Origin: an uncultured Oscillospiraceae bacterium | GTDB taxonomy: Bacteria; Bacillota; Clostridia; Oscillospirales; Oscillospiraceae | Direction: 5' to 3' | DNA: 24,579 bases | Assembly: GCA_934661715.1 (NCBI GenBank) | Contig: CAKUJL010000002.1 | Location: 1-24,579 of the forward strand | Notes under the pieces: model-generated | Databases searched by the model: none | What the model was told of the DNA's origin: nothing | Seen by the model: only the letters and a program-made list of their open reading frames with translations | Part shown: piece after piece, positions 1 to 7,625 of the stretch | How positions within the stretch are numbered: the stretch's first letter is position 1 | Layout: every line of letters begins with the position of its first letter | Made by a program: the position numbers and the translations under genes

Positions 1-2
1 GT

Positions 3-77
3 TCGCGCAGCGGCGAAGGGGTGCCCTTCCTGCCGGATGATATGGACTCCATTGATCTGACACGGAGCTATGGCTGA
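3..77 (+). CDS. C-terminal tail of an unrecognised protein (5' end outside window)
   Basis: An open frame enters from the left edge and ends at TGA 75-77, giving about 24 residues ending in DSIDLTRSYG. The tail is acidic and reads like a real C-terminus, but it is too short to assign to a family. The other two plus-strand frames also close within 60 bases, so this is only the best of three. No terminator follows within 100 bases. Confidence 0.3.
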   Translation, partial: SRSGEGVPFLPDDMDSIDLTRSYG

Positions 78-203
78 GTCCCCTTTCATTTTTCCAAACA
101 CTCGCAGTTCGCCCCACATCTATTCTATCGAGAGACGCTGAAACAAAAAATGCTCGTATCGCAGTCATAGCTTAGAGTGCGTAGTACCAAACATCCCGGC
201 TCT
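78..203. other. Non-coding stretch without recognisable signals
   Basis: I see no convincing gene, promoter or T-tract terminator between the end of the left partial frame and the helicase remnant. Confidence 0.4.
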
Positions 204-440
204 TCAGCCATGTAAAAACGGCTGACATGGTGGGAAATTTACCGTACATGAAGCAGAGTCCTCCTTTCCAGTCGGGAAGGAGGACTTATAGCGCCCGTCA
301 AACTCGATCACGACATTGGTACCGCTGATTTTGCGGATGGTGCCGATGTCACCGTTGAAAACACCCTCGCTGACCTGCTTGCCGGAGCGGTCATATAGCT
401 TGATGTCGTAATTATTCCGCATCTGCATCACGCGGTCATT
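204..440 (-). pseudogene. Remnant of a RecD2-type ATP-dependent DNA helicase
   Basis: About 50 codons (roughly 291-440) read RLNDRVMQMRNNYDI, then GVFNGDIGTI and VIEFDGR. From memory of the family, this is the segment just before the last helicase motifs of RecD2-like helicases (normally about 700-750 residues). Everything on either side of the segment is missing. Upstream the frame runs into a hairpin at 458-491. Downstream of FDGR the homology stops and 28 unrelated residues lead to a TGA at 204. There is no credible ribosome site; the GTG at 431 is an internal codon of the parent gene. I read it as a scrap left by recombination or a join in the assembly. The family call is fairly firm; non-functionality is inferred from its length. 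Confidence 0.6.
257..286. repeat. Near-perfect hairpin at the edge of the helicase remnant
   Basis: AGTCCTCCTTTCC (257-269) pairs with 274-286 across a 4-base loop: 13 pairs, one of them G-T. No T-run follows on either strand, so it is not an ordinary terminator. It lies where helicase homology ends (about 290). Confidence 0.5.
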
Positions 441-457
441 GAGGCGGAATAAGAAAG

Positions 458-491
458 AAAAGGGAGGTTCGCCGCGGCGGATCTCCCTTTT
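458..491 (-). terminator. Terminator-like hairpin, second of a tandem pair behind pucR
   Basis: AAAAGGGAG (458-466) pairs with CTCCCTTTT (483-491) around a GC-rich loop. Read on the minus strand, the stem ends in CTCCCTTTTCTTTC. It lies directly behind the stronger terminator at 497-533 and may be a backup. Confidence 0.5.
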
Positions 492-496
492 GCGTG

Positions 497-533
497 AAAA
501 AAGACGCCGGAGCTTTTCGCTCCGGCGTCTTTT
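497..533 (-). terminator. Intrinsic terminator of the PucR-type regulator
   Basis: A 14-bp stem (500-513 with 519-533; GACGCCGGAGC core, TTTTC loop) is followed on the minus strand by six T residues. It lies about 20 bases beyond the regulator's stop codon at 552. Confidence 0.85.
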
Positions 534-551
534 GGCGTTACAGAATCGCGA

Positions 552-1757
552 TCATTTGCTGCCGTAAGGATAGATGTCCAGAATCATCAAGGCGTTGAGT
601 ACATCCCGGTATACCTCGGGGTCTGAAAGCTTTTTCTTGAGGATCGACTCGATTCGTTCGATCCGGTAGGAGAGCGTATTGCGGTGGATGTACAACGCCT
701 CCGCCGTGCGCAGCATATTACCGCCGAAGGTGATGTAGGCGCGCAGCGTGGCAAGCAGCTGCTCGTTCTCACTCAGCTCTTTCAGGTAGCGGTCGCGGAA
801 GGCGAAAAGCACAGCCTTGTCTTCAATGTAGAAGGGAAGCTGATAGCTGCCGAGGTCAGAAAAGGAATAGACATTTCCGGCGAGCAGGCCGCCGCGAAGA
901 AGCGAGGAGGTGTAAAAGGCCTGCTGGTAGGCCTTGCCGATTTCCAGTATATTTTCTGTGATGCAGCTGGAAGCCAGCACAAGATTGCTGCCCTTGACCG
1001 AGTGGGAGAACTGGCCGCGCGTGTGTTCCATCAGCTCGAGAATGGGAGCAAAATCCGATTCGGTCCTGCCGTACACCATATAGGCGGCAGAACTTGCCCC
1101 GGGATAGACGATTGGCTTGATCCGCATGGCGTTGAGCGAGGCATTGCACGCATTTTGCAGGGCATTGAGAACACCGAGCATTGTAGCGCCGTAATCCGAG
1201 GCGTCGGGGGCGTCATGGATGGACTGCGGTATGATGGCGAAAAGGAAGACCTGATAGATGCAGTCCGACGGAACGTCTGCCTCTTTGAAAAGCAGCTGTA
1301 CCTCCTTTTGACTGAGGGAGTCGTCGGAAACCAGTTTTTTTAGCAGGGAGGATGCATATTTATCATACAAGCTGCTCTCCAAAATGGCATTGGAGATCTC
1401 ACGGCAGATGTCCAGGAAGCTGACGACACGTGACGCAAAAAAGAGAGGAACGCCGAGCTGGTCAGCGTGGTCGGTCACGGAACGGCTGAGCGTTTTGAAG
1501 TTGATGCCGCCCTCGACCATGATACCGGAGAGATGGTTCATTTCCGCCTCGTCCAAAAGAGCGATCAATTCACTGTCATTCACGCCGTATTCATAGCCGG
1601 ATACCAGAATAAATTCTCCGCCGCGCACCCACGGGCTGACGACCTTGGTGTGCTTTGGATAGGGCCATGAGATGACGTTGTCAAGGCCGGAATGCCCTGC
1701 TACGACGGAAACGCCGCGAAAGGAGTCCAAATGAAGCAACTCTCTGCACGTTAGCAA
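552..1757 (-). CDS. PucR-family transcriptional regulator
   Basis: Likely a DNA-binding regulator of the divergent catabolic operon. The N-terminal 120 or so residues carry the PucR sensor-type domain (LLHLDSFRGVSVVAG, then WVRGGEFILVSGYEYG). The middle is a GGDEF-like/CdaR-type region. Residues about 335-395 form the C-terminal helix-turn-helix (TFGGNMLRTAEALYIHRNTL, then YRIERIE). Length (about 401 aa) suits the family. The longest frame starts at GTG 1766, but that codon overlaps the ribosome site GGAGG (1766-1770); TTG 1757 is 8 bases from it and is the better start. It has its own promoter (1832-1861) and terminator (497-533). PucR members often control purine, amino-acid or GABA catabolism, acting as activators with a small-molecule ligand. 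The ligand here is unknown; by position it is probably an intermediate of operon A. Confidence 0.88.
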   Translation of the reverse strand: MLTCRELLHLDSFRGVSVVAGHSGLDNVISWPYPKHTKVVSPWVRGGEFILVSGYEYGVNDSELIALLDEAEMNHLSGIMVEGGINFKTLSRSVTDHADQLGVPLFFASRVVSFLDICREISNAILESSLYDKYASSLLKKLVSDDSLSQKEVQLLFKEADVPSDCIYQVFLFAIIPQSIHDAPDASDYGATMLGVLNALQNACNASLNAMRIKPIVYPGASSAAYMVYGRTESDFAPILELMEHTRGQFSHSVKGSNLVLASSCITENILEIGKAYQQAFYTSSLLRGGLLAGNVYSFSDLGSYQLPFYIEDKAVLFAFRDRYLKELSENEQLLATLRAYITFGGNMLRTAEALYIHRNTLSYRIERIESILKKKLSDPEVYRDVLNALMILDIYPYGSK

Positions 1758-1765
1758 AATGCACA

Positions 1766-1770
1766 CCTCC
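1766..1770 (-). promoter_or_regulatory. Ribosome site that decides a TTG start for pucR
   Basis: GGAGG on the minus strand, 8 bases before TTG 1757. The alternative GTG 1766 begins inside this site and cannot be served by it. Confidence 0.65.
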
Positions 1771-1818
1771 AGAACGATGAAGTAGGAAAAATGCCGGACG
1801 GATATGGATAAAAACTAC

Positions 1819-1829
1819 AGACATTGTCT
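1819..1829. promoter_or_regulatory. Candidate operator at the pucR transcription start
   Basis: AGACATTGTCT is an 11-bp perfect inverted repeat (AGACA-T-TGTCT) just downstream of the pucR -10 box, where an autoregulator or the partner regulator could bind. Binding is inferred. Confidence 0.4.
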
Positions 1830-1831
1830 AA

Positions 1832-1861
1832 AGTATAGCATCCTTTTGAGCAGAAAGTCAA
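1832..1861 (-). promoter_or_regulatory. Sigma-A promoter of pucR
   Basis: On the minus strand: -35 TTGACT (1861-1856), 18-base spacer, -10 TATACT (1837-1832). Start of transcription is expected near 1825, giving a leader of about 70 bases. Confidence 0.75.
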
Positions 1862-1874
1862 TAAAGCCAAACTT

Positions 1875-2038
1875 CAATTTGACAGGCTGAACAAAGAATT
1901 GTGCTTTTTGCATACCGAGGTGCGGAATGCGTCGTGCATATTGCTTGAAAGGAACGTTCAGAACTTTGTGATAATTTCGGATTTATAATTTATGCACATA
2001 ATGCTATAGTAAACATACAGATCAATTTGTACAATTTG
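1875..2038. promoter_or_regulatory. Three copies of CAATTTG in the pucR/operon A divergent region
   Basis: CAATTTG occurs at 1875-1881, 2023-2029 and 2032-2038. The last two are only 2 bases apart and create the palindrome TTGTACAA (2027-2034) between them. Such spaced short repeats are typical of regulator sites; the binder, most simply PucR, is inferred. Confidence 0.35.
2002..2010 (+). promoter_or_regulatory. Likely extended -10 promoter of operon A
   Basis: TGCTATAGT is a TGn-extended -10 element; the -35 region (TTTATA at 1982-1987) is poor, as expected of an activator-dependent promoter. A second TATAAT at 1984-1989 lacks a good -35. The start would be near 2017, about 115 bases before the first gene. 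The intergenic region 1758-2131 holds only these signals and no gene. Confidence 0.45.
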
Positions 2039-2131
2039 AATCTCCAGCGGCAAACCGTATGAGAAAAATGCGGCTTGCGATCCCCCGGCATTCCCCCTAT
2101 AAAAGAAATAAAAAAGAAGGGAAAAATCACT

Positions 2132-2845
2132 ATGAGCACAATGAACTATACCGAGATTTGCAATGCCCCATGGATGTACATTTATGTAGGATTATTGATC
2201 TTCGCGTGCTGTCTGCACTCCTTTATATTTGCAAGACGTGCGTGGAAGCACGGACTGGATATCGGATTGACACCCACAGAACTTCGTAAACCGCTGACAA
2301 CCGGTATTGGCATCAGCGTGTTTCCGACGATCCCTGTTGTGATTACTATGATTGGCTTGATTCCGCTGCTTGGTACGCCGCTTCCCTGGCTGCGCTTGTC
2401 TGTTATTGGCGGAGCGGCGGCAGAGGCAATGTCGGCCACGGCTGGTGTTGAAGCAGTCGGCGAGGTGCTCGAGGTGGGCGGCTATTCCGTCAAAGGATGG
2501 ATCGCTGCGGCCTATGTTATGTGCTTTGCACAGACGACGGCGGTTATCTTTAATGTCATTTTCACGAAGCCGATCTCGAAGCTTTATGCAGGCGGCAAGA
2601 CAGTTGATGCAAAGCTTCCGATGACGATCGGTACGGGCTGCCTGCTCGGCGTCATGGGATATGCGACGATTAACTTCGGCTTGAGTGCGATTAGCACCAA
2701 AGGACTTGTTTTTGGTGTGAGTTTTCTGGTTGGCGCAGCGATGGTGGTGCTTGCCAAGAAGCTGCCTGAACAGAAGTGGATGAAGGATTCTCTCATGGCT
2801 GTTGCTATGGTTGTAGCCATGGTTGTTGCTGTGATCGTATTCTAA
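2132..2845 (+). CDS. DUF5058-family integral membrane protein
   Basis: A 237-residue, strongly hydrophobic protein with about six membrane segments (near 12-35, 58-82, 122-145, 166-186, 189-208 and 219-237) and a conserved-looking loop GGAAAEAMSATAGVEAVGEV at 93-112. I recognise it as DUF5058-like, a family of unknown function. ATG 2132 is preferred because AAGAAGGGA lies just upstream; upstream in-frame ATGs have no ribosome site. It is the first gene of operon A and is followed 17 bases later by another small membrane protein. No solute-binding protein, ATPase or classical permease is encoded in the operon, so the pair is the obvious candidate for uptake of the substrate. That role is inferred from context. 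Confidence 0.75.
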   Translation: MSTMNYTEICNAPWMYIYVGLLIFACCLHSFIFARRAWKHGLDIGLTPTELRKPLTTGIGISVFPTIPVVITMIGLIPLLGTPLPWLRLSVIGGAAAEAMSATAGVEAVGEVLEVGGYSVKGWIAAAYVMCFAQTTAVIFNVIFTKPISKLYAGGKTVDAKLPMTIGTGCLLGVMGYATINFGLSAISTKGLVFGVSFLVGAAMVVLAKKLPEQKWMKDSLMAVAMVVAMVVAVIVF

Positions 2846-2862
2846 GAAAGGGGATTATGAAA

Positions 2863-3525
2863 ATGGATAACAAAAGACAGGAATTTGTGAGTTGGGTACA
2901 TCGTTTCGGCATTCCCGCCGGTATTATTCTGGCGATTCCGATGTTCGGCTTTCCGGTTGTCTGCTCTTTGATTTATGGCGTTTGGCCCAACTTTGGAGAT
3001 CTCTGGCCTGCTTATGTAGCAATGGTGTTGTTCCTGCTTCCGTGGTGGCCGGCAGAGCATTTTGGATATATGTCAACGATGGGCCCTGGCGCTATGTACA
3101 TGGGTTACATTACAGGCAACATTTCGAATCTCCGCATGCCGGCAACGATTGGTACAATCAACAACTTAGGCATTGAGCCGAATACGGATAAGTGCCATAC
3201 GTTGGCGATCCTTGCCTGCGCGGGATCCGTCGTGACTTCGATTGCGGTTCTTGCGCTGGGCGTTGTGCTTGCGGTTCCTCTTCAGCCGGTGCTTTCAAAT
3301 CCTACGCTCAAGCCTGCTTTTGATTATGTTCTGCCTGCGCTGTTCGGTGGACTGGTCGCACAGAGTGTACTGAAAGGCAAGAAAGAGATTGCGGTTTGGG
3401 TTGGATGTGTGGCTCTTTGCTTCTTCCTAATGAAGACGGGCCTTGGCGCTGCCTACTACATGCTCATTACGATTGCAGTCGGCGCAGGCGCTTATTACCT
3501 TATTGCGTACAAAAAGGCGAAGTAA
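2863..3525 (+). CDS. Uncharacterised membrane protein paired with DUF5058 protein
   Basis: A 220-residue hydrophobic protein with about six membrane segments (near 17-38, 47-62, 112-140, 155-170, 175-190 and 196-214). A polar stretch, TGNISNLRMPATIGTINNLG at 84-103, lies between helices and may line a substrate path. I do not recognise a named family. AAGG at 2848-2851 sits 11-14 bases upstream of ATG 2863; ATG 2857, two codons earlier, is also possible but close to that site. It follows the DUF5058 gene directly and precedes the amidohydrolase by 70 bases. I infer that the two proteins form one membrane complex, probably a transporter; nothing in the sequence proves this. Confidence 0.7.
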   Translation: MDNKRQEFVSWVHRFGIPAGIILAIPMFGFPVVCSLIYGVWPNFGDLWPAYVAMVLFLLPWWPAEHFGYMSTMGPGAMYMGYITGNISNLRMPATIGTINNLGIEPNTDKCHTLAILACAGSVVTSIAVLALGVVLAVPLQPVLSNPTLKPAFDYVLPALFGGLVAQSVLKGKKEIAVWVGCVALCFFLMKTGLGAAYYMLITIAVGAGAYYLIAYKKAK

Positions 3526-3595
3526 ATAGATCTTGAAGGAAAACAAGACGATAACGATAAAATTATTTATTTGAAATTTGAAAGGAGTAAAGACA

Positions 3596-4891
3596 ATGAG
3601 CGAGTATAAACTGATTCGGTGCGGTAAGCTGTTCGACGGCATCCACGAAGAGATGTATGAAAATATGGAGATTCTGGTAAAGGATAATGTGATTGAGGAA
3701 GTTGGCCGAGGCCTTACTTATCCAGAGGGAACTAAGATCATCGACATGAACGGTAAGACGGTCACGCCCGGCATGATTGACGCGCATGTTCACCTTAGTC
3801 AGATCGACGTTACCGATAAGAATATTGATGTGGTTCACTATTCGGATGGCTGGAGAACACTTGCGGCTCTTTACAGCGCAAAGCGCTGCTTGCACGCAGG
3901 CTTCACCACGGTCCGTCACCTCGGTTGGTTTGCGGAGGACTACATCCTTGATGTTAAGCGCATGATCGACGCCGGTCTGCACGAAGGTGCCCGCGTGATC
4001 GCGGCGCCGCATCTGCTTGGTACGACCGGTAGCCACGGTGATGGTTCCCAGACGTTCAACACGCATCCTGCTCTGGCCGACTGGCTGGCCTATGACCGTT
4101 ATCCGACGATTGGCTGCGGAAAGGATTTCTTTGTCAACGCCGTTCGTAGAGAGCGTAAGCTTGGTGCAGACTTCATTAAGATCATGGTTTCCGGCGGTGT
4201 GATGAGCAAGACCGATCAGCCGACGGACGTTCAGCTCAACGATGAAGAGCTTGCCGGTATTTTCGATACGGCGCAGTCCCTTGGAATCTCTGTTACCGCC
4301 CATAACTACGGTGCAGCGGGCGTGAAGAAGCTCGTCAAGTTCGGCATTAACGGTATTGAGCACGGCACGATGATGGACGAGGAAGCCGCGCGTATGATGG
4401 CGGATGCCGGAACCTATGTTGTTCCCACCTTTGCTCCTGGTGAAGATGCGATTATGAACGGTGATAAGGGACTCAACGGTTGCAACCCGGCATTTATCAA
4501 GTTTGTCCAGCGCGCCGAAGCACTCAAGGCCGGTCGTCAGGTCATTATGGACAGTGATATTAAGCTGATTGGTTATGGTACGGACTTCGTGGTTGGTTGC
4601 CGCCATCAGGTCTATGAGTGCGGCAAGGAGTACTGGTGCTATCTGCAGCACGGCATGGGCGCATACCGCAGCTTGAAGGCTGCGACCTCCGTCAACGCCA
4701 AGATCTGCGGCATTGATGACAAGGTGGGTACCATCGAGAAGGGTAAGCTTGCGGATATTTCCGGTTGGGATGCCGATCTGCTCACCGATCCCTATGGACT
4801 CACCAAGTGTGCCTTTGTTATGAAGGACGGCAAGGAATATGAGCCGGAGTACCAGTACGGCAAGTATTGCAAGTTTGAGGATCTCCTGTAA
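3596..4891 (+). CDS. Amidohydrolase-superfamily metal-dependent hydrolase
   Basis: A 431-residue cytoplasmic enzyme with the full binuclear amidohydrolase set: HxH at H64/H66 (IDAHVHL), a candidate carboxylated Lys at K195 (FIKIMVSGG), H236 (VTAHNYG), H256 (GIEHG) and catalytic D330 (GYGTD). It closes with the usual beta-sandwich return GTIEKGKLADI. The pattern is closest to the imidazolonepropionase / Xaa-Pro-dipeptidase-like branch, whose members cleave amide or dipeptide bonds. The exact substrate cannot be read from sequence. ATG 3596 is chosen because AAAGGAG (3581-3587) fits it; the longer frame from 3578 has no ribosome site. In the operon it probably performs the first hydrolysis, releasing an amino or imino acid for the downstream enzymes. 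Confidence 0.88.
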   Translation: MSEYKLIRCGKLFDGIHEEMYENMEILVKDNVIEEVGRGLTYPEGTKIIDMNGKTVTPGMIDAHVHLSQIDVTDKNIDVVHYSDGWRTLAALYSAKRCLHAGFTTVRHLGWFAEDYILDVKRMIDAGLHEGARVIAAPHLLGTTGSHGDGSQTFNTHPALADWLAYDRYPTIGCGKDFFVNAVRRERKLGADFIKIMVSGGVMSKTDQPTDVQLNDEELAGIFDTAQSLGISVTAHNYGAAGVKKLVKFGINGIEHGTMMDEEAARMMADAGTYVVPTFAPGEDAIMNGDKGLNGCNPAFIKFVQRAEALKAGRQVIMDSDIKLIGYGTDFVVGCRHQVYECGKEYWCYLQHGMGAYRSLKAATSVNAKICGIDDKVGTIEKGKLADISGWDADLLTDPYGLTKCAFVMKDGKEYEPEYQYGKYCKFEDLL

Positions 4892-4909
4892 GAGATAAAG
4901 GAGGAAATT

Positions 4910-6565
4910 ATGAGTCAATACGGACCTGAATTTTGGAACGGTACGAGCGGAGCGCACCGCCGCGTGATGCTCAAGGCGGCCGGTTATGGCGATAAGGATA
5001 TCCGGACCAAGCCCCATATCGGTGTGCCCAACACCTTTCAGGAGGGCTCACCCGGAACGGCGCACCTGCGTCAGATCGCCGAGGCCGTGAAGCAGGGCAT
5101 TTGGGCGGCAGGCGGCATTCCGATTGAGTTCGGCGTGCCAGCGACCTGCGGTAACATTCCAAACGGCGTGGAGGAGATGAAATATGAGCAGGTCATGCGC
5201 GACATCGTCTGCATGAGCATTGAGGCTGTCAGCAAGGTGCATCAGTTTGACGGAATCTGCATGATCGCCTCCTGCGATAACATCATTGCCGGCTGCTACC
5301 AGGCGGCGGCCCGTCTGGACATTCCCGCGATGGTCGTTACCGGCGGCTGCATGGGTGCAGGCTCTCACAACGGCAAGCGCGTTGTCGAGGCGGATGTGGA
5401 CGTAGCCCGCTTCTCCGGATGCAGCAAGGCGGAGCTCGATGAGTTGGAAGAATGCGTCTGCCCGACCTGCGGCGCCTGCCCGTCGATGGGTACGGCGAAC
5501 ACGATGCAGCTCATCGGTGAGATCTTCAATCTGGTTCTGCCCGGCACCTCCTGCATTCCGGCGGTGGACAGCCTGAAGATCCGCAAGGCGCGTGAGGCCG
5601 GCGAGTACATGGTGGAGATGGTGAAGAAGAACATCCGCCCCTCGCAGCTCATTACCCGCGAAACGCTGCTCAATGCCATCATGTTCGATATGGCGATTGC
5701 CGGTTCGACCAACGCTTTGCTGCACATCCTCGCACTCTCCTACGAGCTGGGGCTGGACATCAGCATGGAGGACTTTGAGACTTATGCAAAGGAGATCCGC
5801 TGCATTGTCGGCGTCATTCCGAGCGGTCCGTATACCATCAATGATCTTTATTACGCCGGCGGCGCGCTGGCCGTCATGAAGAAGCTGGAGAGCAAGATCT
5901 TCAGCGACGTGCCGACAATGACCGGAACAACGTGGGGCGAGATGCTCAAGAAGGTGCTTGACCGTAAGACGGATGTGGTCCGTGATCTGGACAATCCGCA
6001 CTTCGACCTTCCCGGTCTCCAGATCCTGCGCGGAAACCTCGCTCCTTACGGCGCGATCATCCGTCCGACGGGTGTTCCCGAGGAGATGCGTACCTTCCGC
6101 GGTAAGGCAAAGTGCTTCGATAACGATACGAAGGCCTATCAGGCGATCGTTGCCGGTCAGATCATTCCCGGCGACGTGCTCGTCATCCGTTATGAGGGCT
6201 GCAAAGGCGCACCCGGCATGAAGGAACTAATGCTCTCCAACGACGCACTGGTTGCCTACGGCCTACATAAGAGTGTCGGCCTGGTCACGGATGCACGTTT
6301 CTCCGGCTTCAGCCATGGTGCACTGGTAGGACATATTTCTCCGGAGGCCTATGACGGCGGCAATATCGCACTTGTGGAAGACGGCGACATGATTACCGTC
6401 GACTCCATCAAGGGTGTTGTGGAACTGGAAGTTCCCGACGAGGTCCTTGCCGAGAGAAGAAAGAACTGGGTCTGTCCGCCGCTCAAGGAGCAGAAGGGCT
6501 GCCTGAATATCTTTGCACGCACCTGTCGTCCCGCCCACGAAGGTGGCGCGATGCAGCCGTGGTGA
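4910..6565 (+). CDS. IlvD/Edd-family dehydratase homologue with altered ligands
   Basis: A 551-residue cytoplasmic protein recognisable as IlvD/Edd from end to end: CPTCGACPSMGTANTM (184-199), RYEGCKGAPGMKEL, DARFSGFSHGALVGHISPEA. Normal members dehydrate 2,3-dihydroxy acids or sugar acids using an Fe-S cluster and Mg2+. Of the three cluster cysteines, two are present (C122, C190). The first is absent: the usual NPC(N/H) is GSPGTAH at 47-53. The Asp-Gly of the usual SDG Mg site reads CGN (80-82), and the usually carbamylated Lys after CD is N124 (SCDN). The Glu and the catalytic-type Ser (FSGFS) regions are kept. It is therefore unlikely to be the biosynthetic ilvD, and no other branched-chain gene is nearby. 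Start ATG 4910 follows AAAGGAGG. It may catalyse a different dehydration in the operon A pathway; the substrate is unknown. Confidence 0.85.
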   Translation: MSQYGPEFWNGTSGAHRRVMLKAAGYGDKDIRTKPHIGVPNTFQEGSPGTAHLRQIAEAVKQGIWAAGGIPIEFGVPATCGNIPNGVEEMKYEQVMRDIVCMSIEAVSKVHQFDGICMIASCDNIIAGCYQAAARLDIPAMVVTGGCMGAGSHNGKRVVEADVDVARFSGCSKAELDELEECVCPTCGACPSMGTANTMQLIGEIFNLVLPGTSCIPAVDSLKIRKAREAGEYMVEMVKKNIRPSQLITRETLLNAIMFDMAIAGSTNALLHILALSYELGLDISMEDFETYAKEIRCIVGVIPSGPYTINDLYYAGGALAVMKKLESKIFSDVPTMTGTTWGEMLKKVLDRKTDVVRDLDNPHFDLPGLQILRGNLAPYGAIIRPTGVPEEMRTFRGKAKCFDNDTKAYQAIVAGQIIPGDVLVIRYEGCKGAPGMKELMLSNDALVAYGLHKSVGLVTDARFSGFSHGALVGHISPEAYDGGNIALVEDGDMITVDSIKGVVELEVPDEVLAERRKNWVCPPLKEQKGCLNIFARTCRPAHEGGAMQPW

Positions 6566-6585
6566 GATAGAGAGGAGAGGGCAGA

Positions 6586-7590
6586 ATGAAGGCGAAAAAG
6601 ACACTCTTTACGGTAGAATCCCATACAATGGGTGAGCCGCTCCGTCTCGTTGTCGGCGGTATTCCGACGCTGAAGGGAAACAGTATCCCCGAAAAACGGG
6701 AATATTTTATCAAGAACTATGATTACATGCGCAAGGCCCTGATGCAGGAGCCGCGCGGACATAAGGACATGTTTGGTTGCATTCTCACGGAGCCTACCAT
6801 GGAAGAAGCGGATGTCGGCGTGATCTTCATGCACGGCGAAGGCTTCCACAATATGTGCGGCCACGGGACGATTGCGACCAATACGATCCTGGTGGAGACC
6901 GGAATGGTTCCGGTTACGGAGCCAGTGACAACGGTCAAGATGGAGGCCCCCGCGGGACTGGTCACAGTTCATGTGAACGTGGAGGACGGGCATGCGAAGA
7001 ACGTTTCGTTTGAAAATGTGCCTGCGTTCCTCTATAAGCGGGATGTTGAGATTGATGTACCCGGCTACGGGAAATACACGATTGACGTCTCGTTCGGCGG
7101 AAGCTTTTTCGCCATCGTTGACGCTAAGCAGTTGGGACTGGGCATTTGCCCGGAAAACGCTACAAAGCTGACACAGGCTGGCATGGCGATCATCCATGCG
7201 GCAAATGAGCAGATCAAAGTAGAGCATCCCGATCTGCCGCACATCAAGACCATTGATCTGTGCGAGATTTACGGCCCGGCCAAGTCTCCCGACGCTGATA
7301 TGCAGAACATCACCATCTTTGACAACCAGATCGACCGTTCCCCCTGCGGAACGGGAACCTGCGCCAAGGTTGCCACACTGTGGGCGAAGGGTGAGCTGAA
7401 GGTTGGCGAGGAGTTCGTTTACGAGAGCGTGATCAACACGAAGTTTGTCGGCAAGGCGCTGCGTGAAACGCAGGTCGGTCCCTATCGGGCCATTATTCCG
7501 CAGGTGACCGGCAGCGCTTACATCACCGGCTATGCGCAGTGGATGATCGACGAGGATGATCCCGTTAAGCACGGTTTCGCTTTGGGTTGA
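6586..7590 (+). CDS. Proline racemase / hydroxyproline 2-epimerase family enzyme
   Basis: A 334-residue PLP-independent racemase with both catalytic cysteines: C91 in NMCGHGTIA and C254 in DRSPCGTGT. Family knowledge: two Cys mean racemase/epimerase activity, whereas the 3-hydroxyproline dehydratases carry Thr at one position, so this member should invert the alpha-carbon. Proline, 4-hydroxyproline or another cyclic or linear amino acid are possible substrates and cannot be separated by eye. ATG 6586 follows GAGAGGAGAGG with good spacing, 20 bases after the IlvD/Edd gene. It probably epimerises the amino acid liberated by the amidohydrolase. No proline reductase (prd) genes are in the window, which argues against the classical Stickland proline pathway. 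Confidence 0.88.
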   Translation: MKAKKTLFTVESHTMGEPLRLVVGGIPTLKGNSIPEKREYFIKNYDYMRKALMQEPRGHKDMFGCILTEPTMEEADVGVIFMHGEGFHNMCGHGTIATNTILVETGMVPVTEPVTTVKMEAPAGLVTVHVNVEDGHAKNVSFENVPAFLYKRDVEIDVPGYGKYTIDVSFGGSFFAIVDAKQLGLGICPENATKLTQAGMAIIHAANEQIKVEHPDLPHIKTIDLCEIYGPAKSPDADMQNITIFDNQIDRSPCGTGTCAKVATLWAKGELKVGEEFVYESVINTKFVGKALRETQVGPYRAIIPQVTGSAYITGYAQWMIDEDDPVKHGFALG

Positions 7591-7625
7591 AAAAGGACAG
7601 AGACAACAAAGGAGTCAGGCGAAGG

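Noticed and set aside
3563..5017. 484-codon minus-strand open frame opposite the amidohydrolase
   Set aside because: It mirrors the codon structure of the real gene, has no recognisable domain or ribosome site, and the plus strand carries all catalytic motifs.
4910..6565. Naming the gene ilvD (branched-chain biosynthesis)
   Set aside because: Key ligands are missing and no ilv/leu genes are adjacent; the neighbourhood is catabolic.
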